Shown here in pieces: positions 8,298-15,772 of a stretch of 32,408 nt of DNA; the stretch's first letter is position 1, and every line of letters begins with the position of its first letter. The translations under genes were made by a program, and so were the position numbers. The stretch comes from an uncultured Pelagibacteraceae bacterium (GTDB lineage: Bacteria; Pseudomonadota; Alphaproteobacteria; Pelagibacterales; Pelagibacteraceae), in contig CACNFS010000011.1 in assembly GCA_902619835.1 (NCBI GenBank), positions 1 to 32,408 of the forward strand. Direction: 5' to 3'. Under the pieces are notes generated by a model, which saw nothing but the letters and a program-made list of their open reading frames with translations, made no database searches and was not told the origin of the DNA.

Positions 8298-9749
8298 ATG
8301 AAAGATATATACCTATCAACACAAACAACGCTAATTATTACTCTAGGAGTAGGAGCTTTTTTTATTGCTTTAGGTTATATAAATCTAAAAAAAATTTCTG
8401 ACAATAAAAGCCACATAATAGGTGAAAGAAATGAAAGTATTTTTTCATTGACAACGAGTTTATCAGCATCTGCTTTAGGAGCTTGGATATTATTTGGACC
8501 AGCTTCAGCAGCTACCTGGGGGGGAATAGGGGCAGTAATTGGATATGCGCTAGGCACGGCCGCACCTATGTTATTTTTATTAAATTTTGGACCAAAAATA
8601 AGGAGAGAATTTCCTAATGGGATGTCTTTAACTGAGTTTATAAAAAGAAGATTTGGAACTAGAATTTTAAAGATAACATTAATCTTAATTCTATTTTATT
8701 TAACGATTTTCTTGATAGCCGAAGTAACAGCAATATCTTTTTTATTAAATTTAATCTCAAAAACGCCTTTATGGATAACATCTGGACTAACTCTAATCAT
8801 ATGTCTTTTATATATATTAAGAGGCGGTTTTAAGCTTTCAATTATTACTGATAAATATCAATTTATAATATTCTTAAGCATTATATTATTTTCTATATTT
8901 CTAATTTTAGGAAACTTAGAAATAAGTAGTTATGAGTTAATCAAAAACAATTCATCAAAACTTATAAGTAAAAATTATATCCCGAATTACACTGCTGGAC
9001 TAACATTTTTTATTGCTGTAGCAGCAACAAATTTGTTTCACCAGGGTAATTGGCAACGTGTTTTTGCAGCAAAAAATAATTTAATTTTAAAAAAGAGTTT
9101 AATTTATTCATCAATTATTTCTTTTTTGATTGTCTTTTGGATGGGCTACATAGGTCTTATATCTTTTTCTCTAGACCCTAAAATAAAACCTGATTTAGCT
9201 TTTTTTGAAATAATTTTATTTAATGATGAATTTTTAATAATTGTTTCTATTTTGATTTTAGCCTTAGCTTTAACATTAAGTACAATTGATACATTAATAA
9301 ATGCTATTTCAAGCTTAATTATTATTGATGGAAAAGAATTAAATAAATTTTTAAGCGGTAGAGAAATAAAAGACAAATGCAATAAATTAATTTTATTATT
9401 ATGTGGGATTGTTTTTATTTTTTCCTCAAAGGGCTACAGCATCCTATATTTATTTTTATTTGCAGATCTTCTATGTTGTGCAGCAGTTGTAACAATATTT
9501 TATGGTTTTTTTAATAAAAAAATTAATACAAGGTTATCTTTAGTATCAATTATTCTTGGTTTAAGCTCAGGTTTATTATTTTTTCCAAGTCAGAATTTTC
9601 AATCAAGTCTTTTAGTGGGTAATATAATGTCTGTAGAAAATTTTAATCCAATTATTTCGTCAAACTTACTTTTTATTTCTTTCATTACGGCTACAATTAT
9701 ACCTTTAATAATAATCACAATTTACTCTTTACGTAATTCATTTAAATAA
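8298..9749 (+). CDS. thiV: SSS-family transporter, probable HMP (thiamin pyrimidine precursor) importer ThiV
   Basis: A 483-residue protein with about 13 membrane segments and sodium:solute symporter features, such as SALGAWILFGPASAATWGG near residue 55 and the NLFHQGNWQRVFAAK segment near 250. In SAR11 a transporter of this family preceded by a TPP riboswitch has been named ThiV and proposed to import 4-amino-5-hydroxymethyl-2-methylpyrimidine, for which these cells are auxotrophic. The riboswitch here supports a thiamin-related substrate; the exact ligand is inferred. The ATG is fixed by the GAGG in the aptamer 5 nt upstream. Its end overlaps the convergent rarD-like gene by 28 nt. Confidence 0.88.
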   Translation: MKDIYLSTQTTLIITLGVGAFFIALGYINLKKISDNKSHIIGERNESIFSLTTSLSASALGAWILFGPASAATWGGIGAVIGYALGTAAPMLFLLNFGPKIRREFPNGMSLTEFIKRRFGTRILKITLILILFYLTIFLIAEVTAISFLLNLISKTPLWITSGLTLIICLLYILRGGFKLSIITDKYQFIIFLSIILFSIFLILGNLEISSYELIKNNSSKLISKNYIPNYTAGLTFFIAVAATNLFHQGNWQRVFAAKNNLILKKSLIYSSIISFLIVFWMGYIGLISFSLDPKIKPDLAFFEIILFNDEFLIIVSILILALALTLSTIDTLINAISSLIIIDGKELNKFLSGREIKDKCNKLILLLCGIVFIFSSKGYSILYLFLFADLLCCAAVVTIFYGFFNKKINTRLSLVSIILGLSSGLLFFPSQNFQSSLLVGNIMSVENFNPIISSNLLFISFITATIIPLIIITIYSLRNSFK

Positions 9750-10594
9750 ATAATTACTGCTATCCAAATAAATAAAAATGCTATTAATTTATCTAATATT
9801 AAGGGTTCATTAAAATATGTTAAACCTAGTATAAATTGTGCGGTAGGAGTTAAAAAAAAAATCATACTAGCTGGACCTATTCCCACAATTTTAAATCCAA
9901 TCGTATATAAAAATAAAGGTACAAGAGTCATTAATCCAGCCCAAAATAAATAAAATGATAAGAGTGGTTCTTCAAAGGAAAATACGTTTAAGTTGTTCTT
10001 AACTAAAAATATGAAAAGAATTATTGCAAATGGGGTAATCAGAAGCGTTTCAATAAGTAAACCCAGGTCTGAAGATATCTTTATTTTTTTTCTTATCAAA
10101 CCATATAAACTAAAAGTAATTGCAACAGTTAATCCAATCCAAGGAATTTCATTAAATTTTATTAATAAATAAACCAAAGATATAGCTACTAAAATTACTG
10201 CAAGAAATTTATTTTTATTCAACTTTTCATTTAAAAACAATGAACCTAAAAAAACACTGAATATTGGAAAAATGTAATAACCTAGGCTAGCGTCTAATAG
10301 TTTATTTTCTCCAATAGCGTATAGCCAAGTAAACCAATTAATTGTGACTAATCCACCTGTAATAAATAAGATAACTAAATTTAGAGGTTTAATAATAACT
10401 TTATTAAACTCTTTCCACTTCGAATAATAAAAAGTAGTTAAAAGTAACAAAAAAGCTGTCCAAATTGTTCTATGAATTGTTAATTCCAAGGGTGAAGCAA
10501 ATGATACAAAATTAAAATAGAAAACACCTATTATTCCCCACCATAATGAGGCTGAAGTTGTATAAAATATACCATGAATGTTTTTTTGTTTCAT
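9722..10594 (-). CDS. rarD: EamA/DMT superfamily permease, RarD type
   Basis: A 290-residue integral membrane protein with about ten helices. The N-terminal pattern SASLWWGIIGVFYF followed by ASPLELTIHRTIWT matches the RarD branch of the drug/metabolite transporter superfamily; GYYIFPIFSVFLGSLFLNEKLN and GPASMIFFLTPTAQFILG mark the ends of the two EamA repeats. The family is named for chloramphenicol sensitivity but its natural substrates are mostly unknown, so no substrate is assigned. Translation starts at ATG 10592-10594. It follows the kinase/nucleotidyltransferase gene on the same strand after a 63 nt gap in which I see no terminator hairpin. Confidence 0.87.
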   Translation of the reverse strand: MKQKNIHGIFYTTSASLWWGIIGVFYFNFVSFASPLELTIHRTIWTAFLLLLTTFYYSKWKEFNKVIIKPLNLVILFITGGLVTINWFTWLYAIGENKLLDASLGYYIFPIFSVFLGSLFLNEKLNKNKFLAVILVAISLVYLLIKFNEIPWIGLTVAITFSLYGLIRKKIKISSDLGLLIETLLITPFAIILFIFLVKNNLNVFSFEEPLLSFYLFWAGLMTLVPLFLYTIGFKIVGIGPASMIFFLTPTAQFILGLTYFNEPLILDKLIAFLFIWIAVIIYLNELRKE

Positions 10595-10657
10595 TACTTA
10601 ATGATCTGGCTGGTAGAACAATAGAAAATCTTTTTTTAAAAATTTGTAAATAATTAA

Positions 10658-11431
10658 TTATAATTTTCCTTGTTCTCTCATTTTTTTTCTTATCTTAGTT
10701 GCAGAAATTTCTTGAGTTTTTTGATCAAGAACAATTTCTTCAATTTTGTAGCCAACTCCTCTTCCATAACAGATATTAGTTATATTAGGCACGAGAGAAA
10801 TTTTAATCCTCTCTTTAAAATCCTTAAGTGCATTTACAATATTTTTTTTTACAGTTTCAAAGTCAAAAGGATTGTCACCAACCCCCTGAACATCTCGTAC
10901 CATGATATTAACCTGGCCAGTTTTTTTCAAAATTTCCTCAAATAATTTCTGGTGGCCATCATGCCATGGTTGCCATCTTCCAAGCATTTGTGCAGTAGGT
11001 TTTTTGTTATCCCATTTATAATTTTCAATCTTATCAGCAATCTTTATTGCCCACATTTCACCATTTTTTTCGGTAATTTTGAAGTTAGCATTTTGAGGAG
11101 GTACAAACATTTTATTAGTATCTTCAAATCTTCCTTTCTCTATTGTATCCATCCAAATAATTATATCTGCGTTATAATCTTCTCTAGTTTTTGGTGTTGG
11201 ACAAACGAAATCTGCAATAACATGCCTACCTGAGTGTAGTGCTTTTTGGGACAATTGTTTCATTCTTTGTGCTTGCCGCAATCTACCTTCAGGACTAAAA
11301 TCCCAATCATCGGCCTCTTTTCTTACTTTATCAGCGTTTAACCATACCGCATCAATTAATGGAGCCAATCTTTCAGCTAAATAGGTTTTACCAGCACCAG
11401 GTAAACCCATAATCAAAATCTTTTTTTTCAT
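10658..11431 (-). CDS. Fused APS-kinase-like P-loop kinase and HxGH nucleotidyltransferase
   Basis: A 257-residue two-domain protein. Residues 1 to about 130 carry the P-loop GLPGAGKT and APS-kinase-like motifs LNADKVRKE and FSPEGRLRQAQRM. From about 140 onward LGRWQPWHDGHQKLF is an HxGH nucleotidyltransferase motif of the GRFQPxHxGH kind, and EISATKIRKKM is the matching C-terminal ISxTxIR motif. The usual automatic name would be adenylylsulfate kinase, but no sulfate-assimilation gene is nearby and the substrate is unproven. I prefer the ATG at 11429-11431 just before the P-loop; an upstream in-frame ATG at 11461 would add ten residues (MDLYYIYLFS) encoded by promoter-like A+T-rich DNA. Confidence 0.8.
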   Translation of the reverse strand: MKKKILIMGLPGAGKTYLAERLAPLIDAVWLNADKVRKEADDWDFSPEGRLRQAQRMKQLSQKALHSGRHVIADFVCPTPKTREDYNADIIIWMDTIEKGRFEDTNKMFVPPQNANFKITEKNGEMWAIKIADKIENYKWDNKKPTAQMLGRWQPWHDGHQKLFEEILKKTGQVNIMVRDVQGVGDNPFDFETVKKNIVNALKDFKERIKISLVPNITNICYGRGVGYKIEEIVLDQKTQEISATKIRKKMREQGKL

Positions 11432-11497
11432 TGAAAACAAGTATATATAATATAAATCCAATGCAAGTAAAATTTATCTTTTGAGGATTTAATTAAT

Positions 11498-11526
11498 TTT
11501 AAATTCATAACTTTATATAGTATGAT
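11498..11526 (+). promoter_or_regulatory. Promoter of the tRNA-Ser gene
   Basis: TTTAAA at 11498-11503 and TATGAT at 11521-11526 are separated by 17 nt. The predicted start (about 11533) is only about 2 nt before the mature tRNA 5' end. The -10 differs from consensus at one position and the -35 at two. Confidence 0.55.
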
Positions 11527-11534
11527 TTTTTTTA

Positions 11535-11629
11535 GGTGAGATGGGTGAGTTGGTTTAAACCAGGAGTTTGCTAAACTTCCGTAGTATTTAACTATGCTAC
11601 CGAGGGTTCGAATCCCTCTCTCACCGCCA
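11535..11629 (+). tRNA. tRNA-Ser, anticodon GCU
   Basis: The acceptor stem GGTGAGA (11535-11541) pairs fully with TCTCACC (11619-11625), followed by discriminator G and an encoded CCA (11627-11629). The anticodon loop TTGCTAA places GCT at 11570-11572, reading AGC/AGU serine codons. A long variable arm (GTAGTATTTAACTATGCTAC) and the T arm GAGGG-TTCGAAT-CCCTC complete a class II serine tRNA. The 3' end is one base from the stop codon of the convergent lytic transglycosylase gene. Confidence 0.97.
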
Positions 11630-11630
11630 T

Positions 11631-13886
11631 TTAGTTAAAATAACTATCTATTTGAACTGGTTCTTTTCTTAAAATATATTTGTAAACGTTGATGTTTTCT
11701 AAAACTCTTTGAACGTAATTTCTAGTTTCTTCAAATCTAATTTGCTCAATCCAATTAATATATGAAATTTGACCTTTAGAAGGATCACCATTCACTCTTC
11801 TCCAAGTTTTGACTCTATTAGGACCTGCATTGTATGCTGCAATAGCAAACGGAAAAACACCATTATAATCGTTAAGTAATCCATTAAAGTAATAAGAACC
11901 AAGTTTAATGTTATATTCAGGATCCGAAGTTAATCTGCTTATGCTGTATGGTAGTTTAGCTTGTTTAGCCACTATCTTAGCAGTGTACTTCATTAACTGC
12001 ATCATGCCTCTAGCTCCAGCCCAACTATTAGCTTTTCGATCAAATTCGCTTTCTTGTCTAATTATTGCTAGTACTATTTCTTGTTTAGGCATTTGCTTAT
12101 TATTTACAATTTTTGGTGTTGCAATAACTGGATAATTATATTTATTTATAAATCTTTTTTCATATGAAGCCTTTTTTGATATTTGTATTGCAAAGTCATA
12201 TCTTTCAACAGAAGTAGATAACTCTGCCGCCAATACTTCACTACCTTTTTCAATATTTAAATCAGCTAAATGTTTAAGAATATCTTTCGCGTATTGGCTT
12301 GCATCAAGTTCATGGAGCAGAATAACGTGTTTGATAAGTTTATTTTTTTTAAACTCTTTTTCATAATCCTTATCAAAATTACTTTCATCTTTTAGCTCAA
12401 AATTTCCTCCAGGATTTATTTTATTAAAAGCTAGTTGTCCATAATAAGTCATTGGAAATTTTGCTGCTTCTGAAAAAAATTTATTTGCAGTTTCTTTTTC
12501 ATTCAATTTTTCGTACGACTCTCCTAACCAATAAGCACCTCTGGCTAAACTAATAGGATAACCAACATTATTGTAAAAATTTTGAAAGTGATTAATTGCA
12601 TACTCAGGAGATTTCAAAAAAGTTAAGGCTATCCATCCTGACAACCATTCAGCTTCAGCAAAGGATGGTCCAGACGAAAGTGAATGTTCACTTGCAACTT
12701 TGTACGCTGTTTTGTATCTTTTTTTATAAATCAAACTTCTAGTAACGCTTTCTCTTTGTTCCCACCATTTATCTGGTCTTACCATTTGGGAATCGGTTTT
12801 GTTTGCATTTTGATATAAAATTTCTAAAGATCCTTCTAATCGTCCTCTTCTGTTTCTCCATCTTAATCTATCAAACTCTAATCCAGGATCTTTTTTTAAA
12901 TATTGTGGAACCTTAGCAATTGCATTATCAACCCCATATGAGTTGCTCATTAAAATTTGTCTTGCATTATAAAGTGCTCTTTGATCTGTGGGTAAATATT
13001 TGAGCATCCTTTTTAAGTCCCAATATTTTTTTTCCCATGCTAAATAATCAGCTCTTTTCACATGATCATCTGAGGTAATAAATTTTTTAAATTTAGCTCT
13101 GTAATAACCTAAATCATTTTTTCTTATTTCAGCTGTTATCCAGCCGTCTTTCACTAATTTTTTAACTTTTTCTAATTTTCCTTGCTCTAAGTAGGCCTCA
13201 GCCAATTTTATTTTACCTAAGCCGCCTAAAGGAGGAAATTTTTCAAACCAATTAATTACAGATGTAGGTGAATTGTTTCTTAAATATATTTTTTCTTCTG
13301 CTAAATATCGAATTCTATTAATTCTCGGATAATAGTCATTTTGCTCTATAAATTTTTTATATTCATCAAATGAAGCTCCATTTCTAGTAGTTTTTAAATA
13401 CATCCAGGTAATCAATTTTCTAAATTCACTATCTTTTACTTTCTGAGCACTTTTTAATGCACTATTCCATTTTTTTTGTTTAATAAAATTAATAGTTTCT
13501 TTTGCCCTCTCGAAATCTTTTTTATTAAGAACTCTTGAACTTTCAACTTCTTTAGAAGATACTTTATATGTAATTGGCTTTTTTTGAGGATAGATAAATG
13601 TAGAAAATATTTGTGTTTTAATTTCTTCTTTAGTTTCTAATTTTATTTCCTTTTTCTTACTTGGTTCTTTTTTTTGTTCAACTATTGATGTTTTAGTCTC
13701 ACCTTTTTTTTCTAATATCGGTTTAGGAACAGGTAGATTTTTATTTATACTTTCTTGGACCTGTTTTTCAGATTTTTTAAAAATTGATGGTTTTTTCAGC
13801 GGTAATAAGAAATCTGTCTCAGAGAATACGATGCTAATTTTAAAAAATGATAATAAAAATACTAGACTAATTAATCTATTAAGCAT
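11631..13886 (-). CDS. slt: Soluble lytic murein transglycosylase (Slt70-like)
   Basis: A 751-residue periplasmic protein. The chosen start (ATG at 13884-13886) gives a signal peptide, MLNRLISLVFLLSFF; a longer reading frame to 13967 would run across the dapA start and bury this signal. A Lys/Glu/Pro-rich linker is followed by a long alpha-helical repeat region as in the Slt70 superhelix. The C-terminal SLT domain contains AIIRQESEF with the catalytic Glu, GARGMMQLM and AIAAYNAGPNRV. It cleaves the MurNAc-GlcNAc bond of peptidoglycan with formation of 1,6-anhydro ends. It starts 31 nt from the divergent dapA. Confidence 0.94.
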   Translation of the reverse strand: MLNRLISLVFLLSFFKISIVFSETDFLLPLKKPSIFKKSEKQVQESINKNLPVPKPILEKKGETKTSIVEQKKEPSKKKEIKLETKEEIKTQIFSTFIYPQKKPITYKVSSKEVESSRVLNKKDFERAKETINFIKQKKWNSALKSAQKVKDSEFRKLITWMYLKTTRNGASFDEYKKFIEQNDYYPRINRIRYLAEEKIYLRNNSPTSVINWFEKFPPLGGLGKIKLAEAYLEQGKLEKVKKLVKDGWITAEIRKNDLGYYRAKFKKFITSDDHVKRADYLAWEKKYWDLKRMLKYLPTDQRALYNARQILMSNSYGVDNAIAKVPQYLKKDPGLEFDRLRWRNRRGRLEGSLEILYQNANKTDSQMVRPDKWWEQRESVTRSLIYKKRYKTAYKVASEHSLSSGPSFAEAEWLSGWIALTFLKSPEYAINHFQNFYNNVGYPISLARGAYWLGESYEKLNEKETANKFFSEAAKFPMTYYGQLAFNKINPGGNFELKDESNFDKDYEKEFKKNKLIKHVILLHELDASQYAKDILKHLADLNIEKGSEVLAAELSTSVERYDFAIQISKKASYEKRFINKYNYPVIATPKIVNNKQMPKQEIVLAIIRQESEFDRKANSWAGARGMMQLMKYTAKIVAKQAKLPYSISRLTSDPEYNIKLGSYYFNGLLNDYNGVFPFAIAAYNAGPNRVKTWRRVNGDPSKGQISYINWIEQIRFEETRNYVQRVLENINVYKYILRKEPVQIDSYFN

Positions 13887-13917
13887 AAGTTTAAAAATAT
13901 CTACCTTATATTGTTTT

Positions 13918-14787
13918 ATGCTTAAAGGATCAATTGTTGCATTAATCACCCCATTCAAAGATGACAATCTTGACGAAGATTGTTATCGAAAACTAATAAA
14001 TTATCACTTAAAAAATGGAACTAACGGTGTAGTACCTGGTGGTACAACCGGTGAGTCCCCAACTTTATCTCATAATGAACACAGAAAGATTATCGAAATT
14101 GCAGTTAAAGAATGTAAGGGCAAGATACCAATTATTTCTGGGACAGGATCTAATTCCACGGATGAAGCTATAGATCTGTCAAGGTTTGCTGAAAAAGCTG
14201 GATCAGATGCTTTGTTAATAGTTACACCATACTATAACAAACCAACTCAAGAGGGATTGTATCAGCATTATAAAAAGATTAACGACAGCGTAGGTATCCC
14301 AATAATCATTTATAATATTCCATCAAGATCTGTAATTGATATGACAGTCGATACTATGAGTAAATTGTACGAGCTTAAAAATATAGTTGGTGTAAAAGAT
14401 GCAACTGGTGATCTAAATAGAGTAGATAAGCAATTAAAATCTATGGGAAAAGAATTTATACAATTAACAGGAAATGATGATAATGCACTTGAGTTTAATA
14501 AAAGAGGAGGTGTTGGCGCAATCGGAGTAACTGCAAATGTGGCAGCAAAACTTTCTTCAGAATTTCAAAAAGCATGTCAAGAAAATATAATTAAAGCATC
14601 TGAAATCGATAAAAAACTTCAGCCACTGCACTCATCTTTATTTATAGAAAGCAATCCATCACCAGTAAAATATGCTGCGTCCTTATTGAAAATGTGTAGT
14701 CCAGAAGTTAGATTACCACTTGTACAAATCAGAGAAGAAACAAAGAAAAAAATTTCTGAAGCGCTTAAAGTAGCAAAATTACTTTAA
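13918..14787 (+). CDS. dapA: 4-hydroxy-tetrahydrodipicolinate synthase
   Basis: A 289-residue class I aldolase-fold enzyme that condenses pyruvate with aspartate semialdehyde in the lysine/diaminopimelate pathway. The motif [10 protein letters not shown] (41-50) carries the active-site threonines, [10 protein letters not shown] the catalytic Tyr, and [11 protein letters not shown] the Schiff-base Lys. The ATG at 13918 gives [13 protein letters not shown], the normal DapA N terminus; an in-frame start at 13831 would add 29 unrelated residues antisense to slt. Its TAA overlaps the smpB ATG by one base. Confidence 0.96.
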   Translation: MLKGSIVALITPFKDDNLDEDCYRKLINYHLKNGTNGVVPGGTTGESPTLSHNEHRKIIEIAVKECKGKIPIISGTGSNSTDEAIDLSRFAEKAGSDALLIVTPYYNKPTQEGLYQHYKKINDSVGIPIIIYNIPSRSVIDMTVDTMSKLYELKNIVGVKDATGDLNRVDKQLKSMGKEFIQLTGNDDNALEFNKRGGVGAIGVTANVAAKLSSEFQKACQENIIKASEIDKKLQPLHSSLFIESNPSPVKYAASLLKMCSPEVRLPLVQIREETKKKISEALKVAKLL

Positions 14788-15260
14788 TGAAACGAACTGT
14801 TGTTCCTGGACGTAAAATAATTTGCTTAAATAGAAAAGCGAGCTTTAATTATTTTTTTCTTGAATTATTAGAAGCAGGAATTTCTTTAAAAGGATCAGAA
14901 GTAAAATCATTAAGAGATGGAAAAGGAAGTATTGCAGATTCTTATGCAATTGATAATAAAGGAGAACTATTCTTAATTAATTCACATATACCACTTTATC
15001 GACAATCTTCATATAATAATCATGATCCCAAAGGAAATCGTAAACTTCTTTTAAAAAAAAAGGAAATAAATAAATTGATAGGTAGAATTAATCAAGAGGG
15101 TTTGACTTTAATTCCAACAAAATTATATTTTTTAAAGGGTAAAGTAAAAGTCGAGATAGCTGTTGCTAAAGGAAAAAAACTTTATGACAAAAGACAAGTC
15201 AAAAAAACTAGAGACTGGAACAGAGAAAAATCAAGATTATTACGAAAAAATAATAAATGA
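14787..15260 (+). CDS. smpB: SsrA-binding protein SmpB
   Basis: A 157-residue basic protein matching SmpB throughout: [10 protein letters not shown] and [20 protein letters not shown] near the N terminus, [19 protein letters not shown] in the middle, and a basic tail [19 protein letters not shown]. SmpB binds tmRNA and brings it to stalled ribosomes for trans-translation. The tmRNA gene is not in the window. It is coupled to dapA by a one-base overlap and to folK by an ATGA overlap. Confidence 0.97.
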   Translation: MKRTVVPGRKIICLNRKASFNYFFLELLEAGISLKGSEVKSLRDGKGSIADSYAIDNKGELFLINSHIPLYRQSSYNNHDPKGNRKLLLKKKEINKLIGRINQEGLTLIPTKLYFLKGKVKVEIAVAKGKKLYDKRQVKKTRDWNREKSRLLRKNNK

Positions 15261-15772
15261 TACATTTAAATATTGGCTCCAATCTTAATTTCTACAATCG
15301 TTCAAGATTTGATAACATATCAATAGCCACAAAATTACTAATTGACTCAAGAATAAAAGTTAAAAAAATATCTAACTTTTACGAGACTCCATCTTACCCA
15401 AATAAAAATTATCCAAAATTTTTAAATATAGGTATTTTAGCTGAATTTGAAGAAGATCACTCTGAACTATTTAGACTAACTAAATCTATTGAAAAAAAAT
15501 TAGGTAGAATAAAATCAAAAAAAAATGAGCCAAGAATAATTGATATAGATATAATCGATTTTAATGGTGTAATAGAAAATAAAAAAAAGTTAACTTTACC
15601 TCACCCAAAGTCTCATTTAAGAAATTTTGTTTTATATCCAATTTTTCAAATCGATCCGAAATGGTCACATCCCATTTTAAGGAAAAATGTGGTATTTTTA
15701 ATTAACAATTTAAGTCAAAAATCTAGGATTGAGATTACAAGGCTTAAGAAAAATGTTAATATTATCTTATGA
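15257..15772 (+). CDS. folK: 2-amino-4-hydroxy-6-hydroxymethyldihydropteridine diphosphokinase (HPPK)
   Basis: A 171-residue [12 protein letters not shown] at the start, the FLNIG segment near residue 55 and [13 protein letters not shown] followed by [13 protein letters not shown] are the family signatures; the Asp pair in DIDIID binds Mg2+. It transfers pyrophosphate from ATP to the pterin in folate synthesis. No folB or folP is adjacent. ATGA overlaps join it to smpB before and spoT after. Confidence 0.93.
   Translation: MIHLNIGSNLNFYNRSRFDNISIATKLLIDSRIKVKKISNFYETPSYPNKNYPKFLNIGILAEFEEDHSELFRLTKSIEKKLGRIKSKKNEPRIIDIDIIDFNGVIENKKKLTLPHPKSHLRNFVLYPIFQIDPKWSHPILRKNVVFLINNLSQKSRIEITRLKKNVNIIL

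Noticed and set aside
11432-11461. Upstream start for the kinase/nucleotidyltransferase
   Set aside because: The added ten residues come from promoter-like A+T-rich DNA and family members start close to the P-loop.
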